A stretch of 64,000 bases of DNA from Kribbella sp. CA-293567 (GCF_027627575.1 NZ_CP114065.1:372001-436000); one strand, 5' to 3'; counted from the first letter of the stretch, positions 51,116 through 59,282 are shown. Numbers and translations are program-made. The notes: a model not told the origin generated them from the letters alone.

Positions 51116-52246
51116 TCATCGCCGTCTCATGTAGAGGTCGAATGCGGTGTAGAGCGCCTTGTTCAACGGCAGATCCCACTCACCGACGTACTCGACGGCC
51201 TCGCCGCCGGTGCCGACCTTGAACTGGATCAACCCGACGTGCGGGTCGTTCGCGTCCAGGGTGTCGGTGATGCCCCGTAGGTCGTACACGGACGCACCCT
51301 CGGCGAGGGCGTCCGACATCATCCGCCATTGGATCGCGTTCGATCCACGGACGTCTCGCTTGGCGGTCGAGCTGGCACCGTAGGAGTACCAGGAGTGACC
51401 GCCGACCCGGACCCAGATCGTCGAAGCGACCAGATCGCCCTCGTGATGGGCGTTGTAGACCCGGAAGTCACAGCAGTCGGCCGGCTGGTCGGCCATCGCC
51501 TCGTACATCTTGACGAAGTACGGCAGCGGCCGCGGGGTGAAGTGATCCCGCTCGGCGGTCTCGAGGTAGAGGCCGTGGAAGGCCTTCAGGTCCTCGATCG
51601 TGCCCTGGGTGACCTCGACGCCCAGCTTGGCCGACTTCTTGATGTTGCGGCGCCACTGCTGGTTCATCCCGGTCAGCAGGTCCTCCGGCGTCTTGCCGGC
51701 CAGCGGCACCTGGAACACGAACTGCGGCTGTCCCGCTGCGAAGCCCTCGCCGGTCTTCGGCGCCTTCCAGCCCAGCGCGCGCAGTTGCGCGGACACGGTC
51801 GCGCCGGACGGCTCGATCACGTCCGGGCGGACATCGCCGAGCTTGGGCTGCTGCCCGCCGGCGATCGCGTCCTTGATCGTCTTCGCGCTCCAGCGCCGGG
51901 TCGGCACGGGCGGTCCCATCCGCAGCCCGAACGCGCCCTGCTCGGCAGTGTGCGCGGCCAGCGGGCGCAGGTAGCGGCCGAGGTCGATCGCGTCCCAGTC
52001 GATCACCGGGCCCTCGGGCAGGTAGGCGAGGTAGCGCTTGACCTTCGGCATCTGCCGGTAGAGCACCAGAGCGACGCCGACCAGATCGTTCGGAGCCGCC
52101 GGATCGAACCAGCCCAGCGACTCGGCCTTCCACTCGCTCTTCACCGCCGCCCACCCTGGGGTCTGCAGGAAGCTCGCCGAGGGCTGCGCCGCGAGATAGG
52201 CAGCGTGCTGCTCGGCGGAGATGGTCCGGATGCTCAAGTCACTCAC
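51116..52246 (-). CDS. FemX/FemAB-family peptidoglycan bridge aminoacyltransferase
   Basis: 376 residues from GTG 52246. Twin GNAT-like domains typical of FemABX: SASFLQTPGWAAVKSEW at the start, YLAYLPEGPVIDW, LLTGMNQQWRRNIKKSAKLG, and late GASSTAKRDVRGSNAIQW and DLRGITDTLDANDPHVGLIQ, ending in FKVGTGGEAVEYVGEWDLPL. Family members transfer an amino acid from aminoacyl-tRNA to lipid II. Co-transcribed with the racemase-like gene, so the residue might be alanine or glycine; the sequence does not decide. Confidence 0.92.
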   Translation of the reverse strand: MSDLSIRTISAEQHAAYLAAQPSASFLQTPGWAAVKSEWKAESLGWFDPAAPNDLVGVALVLYRQMPKVKRYLAYLPEGPVIDWDAIDLGRYLRPLAAHTAEQGAFGLRMGPPVPTRRWSAKTIKDAIAGGQQPKLGDVRPDVIEPSGATVSAQLRALGWKAPKTGEGFAAGQPQFVFQVPLAGKTPEDLLTGMNQQWRRNIKKSAKLGVEVTQGTIEDLKAFHGLYLETAERDHFTPRPLPYFVKMYEAMADQPADCCDFRVYNAHHEGDLVASTIWVRVGGHSWYSYGASSTAKRDVRGSNAIQWRMMSDALAEGASVYDLRGITDTLDANDPHVGLIQFKVGTGGEAVEYVGEWDLPLNKALYTAFDLYMRRR

Positions 52247-52321
52247 GGTCGGTCAGGTTACCGGCCCGCGGCGCCAGACCGTAGCCGAGCCGGAAACCTG
52301 ACCGGATGCTGCCTCGCCCGG

Positions 52322-52543
52322 CTACTGGAGCAGCAGGTCGAGCGAGAGCTCCCAGAGGCGAGTGGCGGCCTCCGGGTCGAGTGCGTGCTGGGCAACTCCG
52401 GACACTCCCGGTACGAGGGTCTGCTCGGCCTCGTTGCAGTCTTCGAAGTACCGGCCGGAGACGCCGTCGACCAACGGGGAGCCGGCCAGCAGGACCGAGG
52501 TCGCGGCCCCCTGCTCGGTCGACTTCCAGTTGGCGAGCCAGAG
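52322..52543 (-). pseudogene. SDR oxidoreductase remnant (C-terminal 73 codons)
   Basis: An open stretch between a TAA at 52544-52546 and a TAG at 52322-52324, with no start codon at its head. It translates as LWLANWKSTEQGAATSV, then LLAGSPLVDGVSGRYFEDCN and an end LWELSLDLLLQ. This is the C-terminal part of retinol-dehydrogenase-like SDRs, in which KTPEQGAATSVLLA and GRYFEDCNEA are usual. The whole Rossmann N-terminus is missing, probably removed by a deletion that ended beside the TetR operator. Confidence 0.75.
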
Positions 52544-52546
52544 TTA

Positions 52547-52591
52547 ACCGGAGGAACCTCCGGTATCCTCAGTTGATCGGAAGATCCTCCG
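52547..52591. promoter_or_regulatory. Two operators upstream of a TetR gene
   Basis: ACCGGAGG-AA-CCTCCGGT (52547-52564) is a perfect 8-bp inverted repeat. A second, imperfect copy CGGAAG-AT-CCTCCG lies at 52578-52591, its centre 29 bp away. Both precede the TetR start at 52658 and are probably its autoregulatory sites. Confidence 0.65.
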
Positions 52592-52657
52592 TTTCACAAC
52601 CCGCCGGTGGGGTCGGCTAGGTTCGTGGTCCACGTCCGCTGCGGCAAAGGAGGCCGG

Positions 52658-53224
52658 ATGGGTACGCCGAACGAGCGGCCGCTGCGCGCGGATGCCCAGC
52701 GCAATCGTGACCTGCTGCTCGCGACCGCGGCCAAGGCCTTCACCGAGTGCGGCCCGGACTCGACGCTGGAGAGCATCGCCAAGAACGCCGGCGTCGGGAT
52801 CGGCACGCTCTACCGGCACTTCCCGACCCGTGAGGCCCTGGTCGAAGCGGTCTACCGTAACGAGCTGGCGACCGTGTGCGCCGCGGCGCCCGAGTTGCTG
52901 GCCGCGATGCCGCCGGTGCAGGCGACCCGCGCCTGGATGGATCGCTTCGTCGACTTCATGACCCGCAAGATCGGGATGGCCGACGCGCTCCGGGCGTTGA
53001 TCGCCGCCGGCGCCGACCCCTACGCCCACAGCTTCGAGTTGCTGGTCGGCGCGATCCAGCCGTTGCTGGAGGCCGCCGCAGCGGCTGATGAGATCCGCTC
53101 CGACATCGCCGCCGAAGACGTGCTGATGAGCCTGAGCGGTGTGGTGCTGGCAGCCGGCTCCGACCGCGAGCAGACCGGGCGCCTGCTCGATCTGCTGCTG
53201 GACGGTCTGCGCTACCGCGCCTGA
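52658..53224 (+). CDS. TetR/AcrR-family transcriptional regulator
   Basis: 188 residues from ATG 52658, with AAGGAGG five bases upstream; ATG 52607 in frame lacks such a site. Helix-turn-helix about 38-62 (TLESIAKNAGVGIGTLYRHF), then FPTREALVEAVY and a C-terminal TetR_C-like domain. It is followed after 10 bp by an SDR gene (now disrupted), and an SDR remnant lies on its other side, so it may have controlled oxidoreductases in both directions. Confidence 0.92.
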   Translation: MGTPNERPLRADAQRNRDLLLATAAKAFTECGPDSTLESIAKNAGVGIGTLYRHFPTREALVEAVYRNELATVCAAAPELLAAMPPVQATRAWMDRFVDFMTRKIGMADALRALIAAGADPYAHSFELLVGAIQPLLEAAAAADEIRSDIAAEDVLMSLSGVVLAAGSDREQTGRLLDLLLDGLRYRA

Positions 53225-53377
53225 AGGGTTGGCCATGCAGAAGGTCGCGTTGGTGACGGGCTCGACGTCCGGGATCGGTGAGGCGACGGTACGGCGGTTC
53301 GCTGCTGACGGTTTCCAGGTGGTGGTGCACTCTCGGACCAGCCGGGACGCGGGAGCTGCGCTTGCCGCTGAGCTAGG

Positions 53378-54484
53378 TGTGATGTCCAGGAAGGTTGTCC
53401 CGTGTTGCGGCGGTGAGTCGGTGTGACAGGTGAAGGCCTCCGGTTGTGAAGTGGAGCTGTCTAGTTCACCGCTTCACCACACCGGAGGCCTTCGTGTCCC
53501 ACGTTAACGCGACTTTGACCCCCCGCACCCGGCTACGGCTCGCGCGTCTGATCGTCGATCAAGGCTGGAGCTGTGCCGCGGCGGCGAAAATGTTCATGGT
53601 CGCAGCCAAAACGGCGCGCAAATGGGCCCAGCGGTACCGCGCCGAAGGACCTGCAGGGATGGCTGACCGCAGCTCCCGCCCGCGCCGCAGCCCCTTCAAG
53701 ACCCCGCCACACCTGGTACGCCGGATCGTGCGGTTGCGGTGGCGCCACCGGCTCGGCCCGGTACAAATCGCCGGCCGCCTCGGCCTGCCCGCCTCCACCG
53801 TCCATGCAGTACTGGTGCGCTGCCGAATCAACCGGCTGTCCCGGATCGACCGGGTCACCGGCGAACCCCTGCGCCGCTACGAACACGACTATCCCGGATC
53901 GCTGATCCATGTCGATGTCACCAAATTCGCCAACATTCCCGACGGCGGCGGCTGGCGCTACCTGGGCAAACAACAAGGCGACAAAAACCGTGCCGGCACC
54001 GCGCTACGGACCGGACGCACCGCCAAAGGCCACCCCAACATCGGTACCGCGTTCGTGCACACCGTCATCGACGACCACTCCCGCCTCGCCTACGCCGAAA
54101 TCCACACCAACGAGAAAGCCAGCACCGCCACCGCAGTACTCCAACGCGCCGTCGCCTGGTTCACCCACCACGGCGTCACCGTCGAACGCGTCCTGTCCGA
54201 CAACGGATCCTGCTACCGCTCCCACGCCTGGCACGACACCTGCACAGCACTCGCCATCACCCCGAAACGCACCCGGCCCTACCGGCCACAAACCAACGGC
54301 AAAATCGAACGCTTCCACCGCACCCTGGCCGACGGCTGGGCCTACGCCCGGCTCTACAACTCAACCAACCAACGCAACACAGCCCTACCCGGCTGGCTCC
54401 ACTTCTACAATCACCACCGAGCCCACTCCGCCATCGGAGGCAAACCACCAATCAGCCGACTGACCAACCTCCCTGGACATCACA
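53378..54484 (+). mobile_element. IS481-family insertion sequence, copy 1
   Basis: 1107 bp. Ends are inverted repeats: TGTGATGTCCAGG at the left and its complement at the right, extending to 19 of 20 matches. It is flanked by the 6-bp direct repeat GCTAGG (53372-53377, 54485-54490), matching the NCTAGN duplication known for Bordetella IS481. It contains one transposase gene and is inserted within an SDR gene. Copy 2 (56316-57422) has the same length, and no difference was seen by eye. Confidence 0.95.
53432..53493 (+). promoter_or_regulatory. Hairpin masking the transposase ribosome-binding site
   Basis: GAAGGCCTCCGGT (53432-53444) pairs perfectly with ACCGGAGGCCTTC (53481-53493). An inner 9-bp stem (53446-53454 with 53469-53477, one G-U) closes a 14-nt loop. 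The Shine-Dalgarno GGAGG (53484-53488) is wholly inside the outer stem, and the GTG start follows directly. Confidence 0.8.
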
Positions 54485-54489
54485 GCTAG
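53494..54489 (+). CDS. IS481-family transposase, copy 1
   Basis: 331 residues from GTG 53494 (VSHVNATLTPRTRLRLARLI), the normal family start, with GGAGG five bases upstream; a longer frame from 53446 is only the left arm of the hairpin. N-terminal helix-turn-helix (about 20-50), then the rve integrase core with DDE residues Asp141 (LIHVDVTKF), Asp236 (SDNGSCY) and Glu272 (KIERFHRTL), the last two separated by 35 residues. The stop codon TAG (54487-54489) is not in the element but in the duplicated target GCTAGG. Confidence 0.95.
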   Translation: MSHVNATLTPRTRLRLARLIVDQGWSCAAAAKMFMVAAKTARKWAQRYRAEGPAGMADRSSRPRRSPFKTPPHLVRRIVRLRWRHRLGPVQIAGRLGLPASTVHAVLVRCRINRLSRIDRVTGEPLRRYEHDYPGSLIHVDVTKFANIPDGGGWRYLGKQQGDKNRAGTALRTGRTAKGHPNIGTAFVHTVIDDHSRLAYAEIHTNEKASTATAVLQRAVAWFTHHGVTVERVLSDNGSCYRSHAWHDTCTALAITPKRTRPYRPQTNGKIERFHRTLADGWAYARLYNSTNQRNTALPGWLHFYNHHRAHSAIGGKPPISRLTNLPGHHS

Positions 54490-55121
54490 GCGGGATCTAC
54501 TTGCAGGCTGACCTGTCGCAGGAAGATCAGGCAGCGACGCTGGTCCCGGCTGTGCTGGCGGCCCACGGGCGCCTCGACGTACTGGTGAACAACGCGGGGA
54601 TCAGCTGGCCGGTGCCGCATGCGGAGCTCGACGGGTTGTCGGCCCCTGACTGGCGCCGGCTGCTCGAGGTCAACCTGATCGCTCCGTGGCTGCTGTGCAC
54701 GGCGGCGTTGCCCGCGCTCCGCGAGTCGCGGGGTGCCATCGTGAACGTGACCAGCCATGCCGGCGTACGGCCGAAGGGCAGTTCGATCGCGTACGCCGCC
54801 AGCAAGGCGGCGCTGAACCACGTCACCAAGCTGCTCGCCGCGGCGCTCGGGCCCGGCGTACGGGTGAATGCGGTGGCGCCCGGGCTGGTGGACACTCCGC
54901 TGACGGCCGACTGGACCGAGGCGCAGGAGCTGTGGAAAACCATCAGCCCGATGGGGCGGGCGGCTCGGCCGTCGGAGGTCGCCGACCTGATCGCCACGCT
55001 GGCCGTGCACGAGTATCTGACCGGTGAAGTGATCCTGCTCGACGGTGGGCTCAACCTGCGCTGATGACCGGGTGAGCTGGGGGTCGGCGAGTCTGTCGGT
55101 GGCGGCTCCTACGATCGGCTG

Positions 55122-56354
55122 ATGTCGTCCGGTGTCGCTCTGAGTCAGGATTTCCGCCGGCTCTGGGCCGCCTATGCGATCAGCGCATTCGGGAGTGGCA
55201 TCGGGTACGGCGCGCTGCCACTTGTCGCTCTGCTGGTGCTGGACGTGAGCACCTTCCAGGTATCGCTGCTGGCCGCGTTGTCGGCAGTGGTCGGTGCCGT
55301 GCTGGCGTTGCCGATGGGCGACTTCATCGAGCAGCGCCGCAAGCGACCGGTGATGGTCGCGGCGGACGTCGTGCGGTTCCTCGCACTGCTGAGTGTGCCG
55401 GTCGCGGCAGTGCTCGATCTGCTGACTTATCCACAGCTGTGCATAGTCGGGGTGATCCAGGCCGCCGCGCTGATCGCTTTCACCGCCGCGAGCGGCGCTC
55501 ATCTCAAGGCGCTCGTTCCGGTCGCCGGGCGAGCCGAGGCGAACAGCCGGTTCGAGTCGACGGCCTGGACGGCGATGAGCGTCGGGCCGCCGATCGGTGG
55601 CGGGCTGGTCAGCCTGGTCGGCGCTCCCTTGACCCTGGTCCTAGACGCGGTGTCGTACCTGCTGTCCGCGGTCGGTGTCCGCCGCATCCGCGAGCCGGAG
55701 GCAGCGCCGGAACCCCGTCAGGGCAAGCGGGACGTGACGGCGGGCTGGCGCTACATCTGGCGCCACCAAGGGCTGCGTGCGCTGTTCTGGAACTCTCAGC
55801 TGTTCGGCGGCCCGGTGATGATGGTGTCGCCGCTGCTGCCCGTGCTGATGCTGCGCGAACTCGACATGGACCCCTGGCAATACGGCCTGGTGGCAGGCGT
55901 GCCGTGCCTGGGCGGCGTACTCGGCGCCTGGTTCGCGCCGCGTCTAACCCTGCGACTCGGGCTGCATCGAATGCTGCTGCTCTTCGGCGTACTGCGGACC
56001 CCGTGGCTGCTGTTGCTGCCCCTGGCAACCCCCGGTCTGGACGGCTTCGTGCTGCTGATCGTCGCCGAGACCTGCCTGCTGGTCGCCGCGGGAGCCTTCA
56101 ACCCGTCCTTCGCGACGTACCGGATGAACGTGACCGATGACGGCTTCATGGCCAGGGTGATCACCTCGTGGTCGATCACCTCGCGCTCGGTCCAGCCCGC
56201 CTTCATGGCCGCGGGCGGCGTACTGGCGGCACTGACCAGCATCCGCACGGCGATGGTGATCGCCGGCGGTCTGTGCCTGGTGAGCGCCTTCGTGCTGCCG
56301 TGGAAGTCGGCTAGATGTGATGTCCAGGAAGGTTGTCCCGTGTTGCGGCGGTGA
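55122..56354 (+). CDS. MFS transporter with IS-altered C-terminus
   Basis: 410 residues with about ten to twelve membrane helices. FRRLWAAYAISAFGSGIGYGAL, LPMGDFIEQRRKRPVMVAAD (motif A-like) and GPPIGGGLVSLVG are typical of the enterobactin-exporter-like (EntS) MFS branch common in actinobacteria. IS copy 2 interrupts codon 398 onward: the last 12 residues (CDVQEGCPVLRR) are read from the IS. Without it the protein would end eight residues after the Arg (PVPLPEPV), 406 in all. The membrane core is complete, so the protein may still work. Confidence 0.9.
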   Translation: MSSGVALSQDFRRLWAAYAISAFGSGIGYGALPLVALLVLDVSTFQVSLLAALSAVVGAVLALPMGDFIEQRRKRPVMVAADVVRFLALLSVPVAAVLDLLTYPQLCIVGVIQAAALIAFTAASGAHLKALVPVAGRAEANSRFESTAWTAMSVGPPIGGGLVSLVGAPLTLVLDAVSYLLSAVGVRRIREPEAAPEPRQGKRDVTAGWRYIWRHQGLRALFWNSQLFGGPVMMVSPLLPVLMLRELDMDPWQYGLVAGVPCLGGVLGAWFAPRLTLRLGLHRMLLLFGVLRTPWLLLLPLATPGLDGFVLLIVAETCLLVAAGAFNPSFATYRMNVTDDGFMARVITSWSITSRSVQPAFMAAGGVLAALTSIRTAMVIAGGLCLVSAFVLPWKSARCDVQEGCPVLRR

Positions 56355-57422
56355 GTCGGTGTGACAGGTGAAGGCCTCCGGTTGTGAAGTGGAGCTGTCT
56401 AGTTCACCGCTTCACCACACCGGAGGCCTTCGTGTCCCACGTTAACGCGACTTTGACCCCCCGCACCCGGCTACGGCTCGCGCGTCTGATCGTCGATCAA
56501 GGCTGGAGCTGTGCCGCGGCGGCGAAAATGTTCATGGTCGCAGCCAAAACGGCGCGCAAATGGGCCCAGCGGTACCGCGCCGAAGGACCTGCAGGGATGG
56601 CTGACCGCAGCTCCCGCCCGCGCCGCAGCCCCTTCAAGACCCCGCCACACCTGGTACGCCGGATCGTGCGGTTGCGGTGGCGCCACCGGCTCGGCCCGGT
56701 ACAAATCGCCGGCCGCCTCGGCCTGCCCGCCTCCACCGTCCATGCAGTACTGGTGCGCTGCCGAATCAACCGGCTGTCCCGGATCGACCGGGTCACCGGC
56801 GAACCCCTGCGCCGCTACGAACACGACTATCCCGGATCGCTGATCCATGTCGATGTCACCAAATTCGCCAACATTCCCGACGGCGGCGGCTGGCGCTACC
56901 TGGGCAAACAACAAGGCGACAAAAACCGTGCCGGCACCGCGCTACGGACCGGACGCACCGCCAAAGGCCACCCCAACATCGGTACCGCGTTCGTGCACAC
57001 CGTCATCGACGACCACTCCCGCCTCGCCTACGCCGAAATCCACACCAACGAGAAAGCCAGCACCGCCACCGCAGTACTCCAACGCGCCGTCGCCTGGTTC
57101 ACCCACCACGGCGTCACCGTCGAACGCGTCCTGTCCGACAACGGATCCTGCTACCGCTCCCACGCCTGGCACGACACCTGCACAGCACTCGCCATCACCC
57201 CGAAACGCACCCGGCCCTACCGGCCACAAACCAACGGCAAAATCGAACGCTTCCACCGCACCCTGGCCGACGGCTGGGCCTACGCCCGGCTCTACAACTC
57301 AACCAACCAACGCAACACAGCCCTACCCGGCTGGCTCCACTTCTACAATCACCACCGAGCCCACTCCGCCATCGGAGGCAAACCACCAATCAGCCGACTG
57401 ACCAACCTCCCTGGACATCACA
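56316..57422 (+). mobile_element. IS481-family insertion sequence, copy 2
   Basis: 1107 bp, same orientation as copy 1; the two encode identical proteins and no base difference was noticed. Flanked by its own 6-bp duplication GCTAGA (56310-56315, 57423-57428). It lies across the overlapping 3' ends of the converging MFS and NUDIX genes. Confidence 0.95.
56370..56431 (+). promoter_or_regulatory. Hairpin masking the transposase ribosome-binding site, copy 2
   Basis: Same structure as in copy 1: 13-bp outer stem (56370-56382 with 56419-56431) enclosing the GGAGG Shine-Dalgarno, plus an inner 9-bp stem. Confidence 0.8.
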
Positions 57423-57427
57423 GCTAG
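56432..57427 (+). CDS. IS481-family transposase, copy 2
   Basis: 331 residues, identical to the copy at 53494, with intact DDE residues (Asp141, Asp236, Glu272). Start GTG 56432. Its TAG stop (57425-57427) again comes from the target duplication GCTAGA, and the same four bases CTAG also provide the stop of the NUDIX gene on the other strand. Confidence 0.95.
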   Translation: MSHVNATLTPRTRLRLARLIVDQGWSCAAAAKMFMVAAKTARKWAQRYRAEGPAGMADRSSRPRRSPFKTPPHLVRRIVRLRWRHRLGPVQIAGRLGLPASTVHAVLVRCRINRLSRIDRVTGEPLRRYEHDYPGSLIHVDVTKFANIPDGGGWRYLGKQQGDKNRAGTALRTGRTAKGHPNIGTAFVHTVIDDHSRLAYAEIHTNEKASTATAVLQRAVAWFTHHGVTVERVLSDNGSCYRSHAWHDTCTALAITPKRTRPYRPQTNGKIERFHRTLADGWAYARLYNSTNQRNTALPGWLHFYNHHRAHSAIGGKPPISRLTNLPGHHS

Positions 57428-57963
57428 ACCAGTCCCATTGCCTGAGCCAGTCTGACCACCTCGCCCATCACGCCGTCGTTGTCGTCCATCCCGTCGAGGT
57501 ACTCGATCGCCGCGTCCGGCGGCAGCACCAGCACCTCGGTGACCTGTTCACCGTCCTCCGGGTTGGTCGGCTTGCCGTCCACCACGACGTCGACGACGTA
57601 GTTCGCCCAGTACGAGACCGGATGCGGCAGATGCGGCCGGTACGGCGTGGGGCGCCGGTGATCGGCGCGGTGCGCGCCGAGCCAGGTCAGCGGACCGGCG
57701 ATCCGGGCACCGGCCTCCTCCAGCACCTCGCGCTCGACCAGTCGCTCGATCGTCTCGCCCGGCTCCCTGGTCCCGCCGGGTAGGAAGCGCCAGCCCAGGT
57801 CGTTCTGGCAGACGACGATGCCGCCCTCGGTCCGGGCCACGACGTGCGCGTTGCTGATCAGCTCGTCCGGCGGCTGCTCGGTCCCGAACTGGACGTCCAG
57901 CTCGCCCCAGGGCCAGTGGGCGGGTGCGTACAGGTCGGGAAGCTGCTCGGCCCAGGTCTGCAT
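57424..57963 (-). CDS. NUDIX hydrolase
   Basis: 179 residues from ATG 57963. The NUDIX box is complete: G-TREPG-E-TIERLVE-REVLEEAGA fits GX5EX7REUXEEXGU, with the metal-binding REVLEE. It hydrolyses a nucleoside diphosphate linked to another moiety; the substrate is not evident. Its TAG stop lies in the IS target duplication and survived the insertion unchanged, so the protein is intact. An upstream-extended frame to 58152 has no support. Confidence 0.92.
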   Translation of the reverse strand: MQTWAEQLPDLYAPAHWPWGELDVQFGTEQPPDELISNAHVVARTEGGIVVCQNDLGWRFLPGGTREPGETIERLVEREVLEEAGARIAGPLTWLGAHRADHRRPTPYRPHLPHPVSYWANYVVDVVVDGKPTNPEDGEQVTEVLVLPPDAAIEYLDGMDDNDGVMGEVVRLAQAMGLV

Positions 57964-58036
57964 CGGCTCATCTTGGTCCACCACCGGTCCACCGCTGTGC
58001 ACCGGCGGCTTGGCGGTCTGCGATAGCGTCCGGCGC

Positions 58037-58453
58037 ATGGCTGCTGCCGAACCGAGTCCCGAGCGCGCCGAGCGCATCACCACCCGCATTCTCTGGGGTT
58101 GTGCCGTGCTGACCGTGTTCGTGGGCGGCTTCCTCGTCGCCGATGTCGTCAAGTCGACCGCCGACTATCGGCCGCTCGCCTGGCTGGGAGTCGCCTTGGC
58201 GGCACTCGCCATGATCGCGCTGACCGCTCTGTACGTCGCCTGCGCGCTGGGCCGGGTCACCCTTGGCAAGAAAGTAGGGCCGACGAGCCTCTTCAAGCTG
58301 TCGGCCATCTGCCTGGTCGTCGCCGTCGGGGCCGACATCCTGATCCCCGGCCGGGACACCGGCGGGCTGGCGCTGCTGCTGCCGTGGGGCATCACGTACT
58401 GGCTCCACAACCTGAACCCGCCCACCGGCCGGGTCACCACCTCGGCCGAGTGA
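58037..58453 (+). CDS. Small membrane protein of unknown function
   Basis: 138 residues from ATG 58037. Four hydrophobic helices (ILWGCAVLTVFVGGFLVADV, WLGVALAALAMIALTALYVA, LSAICLVVAVGADILI and GLALLLPWGITYWL) with short loops. No family or motif recognised. It is divergent from the NUDIX gene with 73 bp between them. Confidence 0.75.
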   Translation: MAAAEPSPERAERITTRILWGCAVLTVFVGGFLVADVVKSTADYRPLAWLGVALAALAMIALTALYVACALGRVTLGKKVGPTSLFKLSAICLVVAVGADILIPGRDTGGLALLLPWGITYWLHNLNPPTGRVTTSAE

Positions 58454-58478
58454 CTGCCTGAGCGCTCGACCGGAGCGA

Positions 58479-59282
58479 CTACTTCAGGTGTGACCGGAGG
58501 AAGTCGATGTCGGCCTTCTGGCCGTGATCGCCGTTGGGGGTCTCGACGACGACGGGAGCGTCGGCGGCCTTGACCACGGCGACGATCTCGGCCGGGTCGA
58601 TCTCACCCTCCTCGAAGTTGCTGTGCCGGTCCGCGCCGGAGCCGAACGCGTCCCGGGAGCCGTTGGCGTGCACGAGGTCGATGCGGCCGGTGATCGCGAC
58701 CACCTTCTCCACCACGGTCGGCAGGTCCTCGCCGGCGGCGTGGAAGTGGCAGGTGTCCAGGCAGAAGCCGACCCGGTCGACGTGCTCGTTGCCGGAGCTC
58801 TGCACCGCGTCCCACAGCCGGGCGATCCGCTCCAGCTTGCGAGCCATCGCGTTCTCACCGCCGGCCGTGTTCTCGATCAGCAGCGGGACCGGCAGCTCGG
58901 CGCGCTCGATGCACTTGCGCCAGTTGTCGAACCCGGCCTCCGGGTCGTCGTCCTCGCCGACGTGACCGCCGTGCACGATGACGCCCTTGGCGCCGATCTC
59001 GGCCGCCTTGTCGAGGGTCTGTTGCAGCAGCTTGCGGCTGGGGATCCGGATCCGGTTGTTCAGGGTCGCCACGTTCAGCCGGTACGGCGCGTGCACGTAG
59101 AGGTCGATGCCCTCCGCCTCCGCCCGGACCTTCAGCGCCTCGGCGCCGTCGGCGTACGCCACCTTCGGTGCTTTGTAGTCCTGCGGGTCGCCGAGGAAGA
59201 ACTGGACCAGGTCGGCCCCCCGGTCGGCGGCCTCGGCCAGCGGGTCGTTCTGCTCGACGTGCGCACCCAGTCTCAAGCTCAT
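58479..59282 (-). CDS. nfo: Endonuclease IV (AP endonuclease family 2)
   Basis: 267 residues. A TIM barrel with the three-zinc ligand set of endonuclease IV: RLGAHVEQND (His), YVHAPYRLNVATLNNRIR, VIVHGGHVG (His), LLIENTAGG (Glu), FCLDTCHFHAAGED (Asp, His), LVHANGSRDAFGSGADRHSN (His, Asp, His) and VVVETPN (Glu). It cleaves DNA 5' to abasic sites in base excision repair. Stands alone. Confidence 0.92.
   Translation of the reverse strand: MSLRLGAHVEQNDPLAEAADRGADLVQFFLGDPQDYKAPKVAYADGAEALKVRAEAEGIDLYVHAPYRLNVATLNNRIRIPSRKLLQQTLDKAAEIGAKGVIVHGGHVGEDDDPEAGFDNWRKCIERAELPVPLLIENTAGGENAMARKLERIARLWDAVQSSGNEHVDRVGFCLDTCHFHAAGEDLPTVVEKVVAITGRIDLVHANGSRDAFGSGADRHSNFEEGEIDPAEIVAVVKAADAPVVVETPNGDHGQKADIDFLRSHLK

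Larger units (their letters stand above)
53235..55064 (+). pseudogene. SDR oxidoreductase split by an IS481-family element
   Basis: The 5' part (53235-53377) encodes KVALVTGSTSGIGEATV to AAELG. The 3' part (54491-55064) resumes with GIYLQADLSQ and holds LVNNAGISWPV, catalytic Tyr-Lys in YAASKAALNH and the end TGEVILLDGGLNLR. Removing the IS and one copy of the 6-bp duplication restores an uninterrupted 717-bp frame (238 residues) reading AAELGGIYLQADL. In the present sequence the 5' part reads into the IS and stops at 53426. Loss of function is certain unless the IS excises precisely. Start ATG 53235 has AAGGG seven bases upstream. Confidence 0.93.

Noticed and set aside
53446-53493. Upstream GTG as transposase start, giving a 347-residue protein.
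   Set aside because: These codons are the hairpin; the GTG at 53494 has a well-spaced GGAGG and matches the usual family N-terminus.
53378-57422. Composite transposon made of the two IS copies with the MFS gene between them.
   Set aside because: Each copy has its own complete 6-bp duplication (GCTAGG and GCTAGA), so they inserted separately. A composite element would share one duplication at its outer ends.
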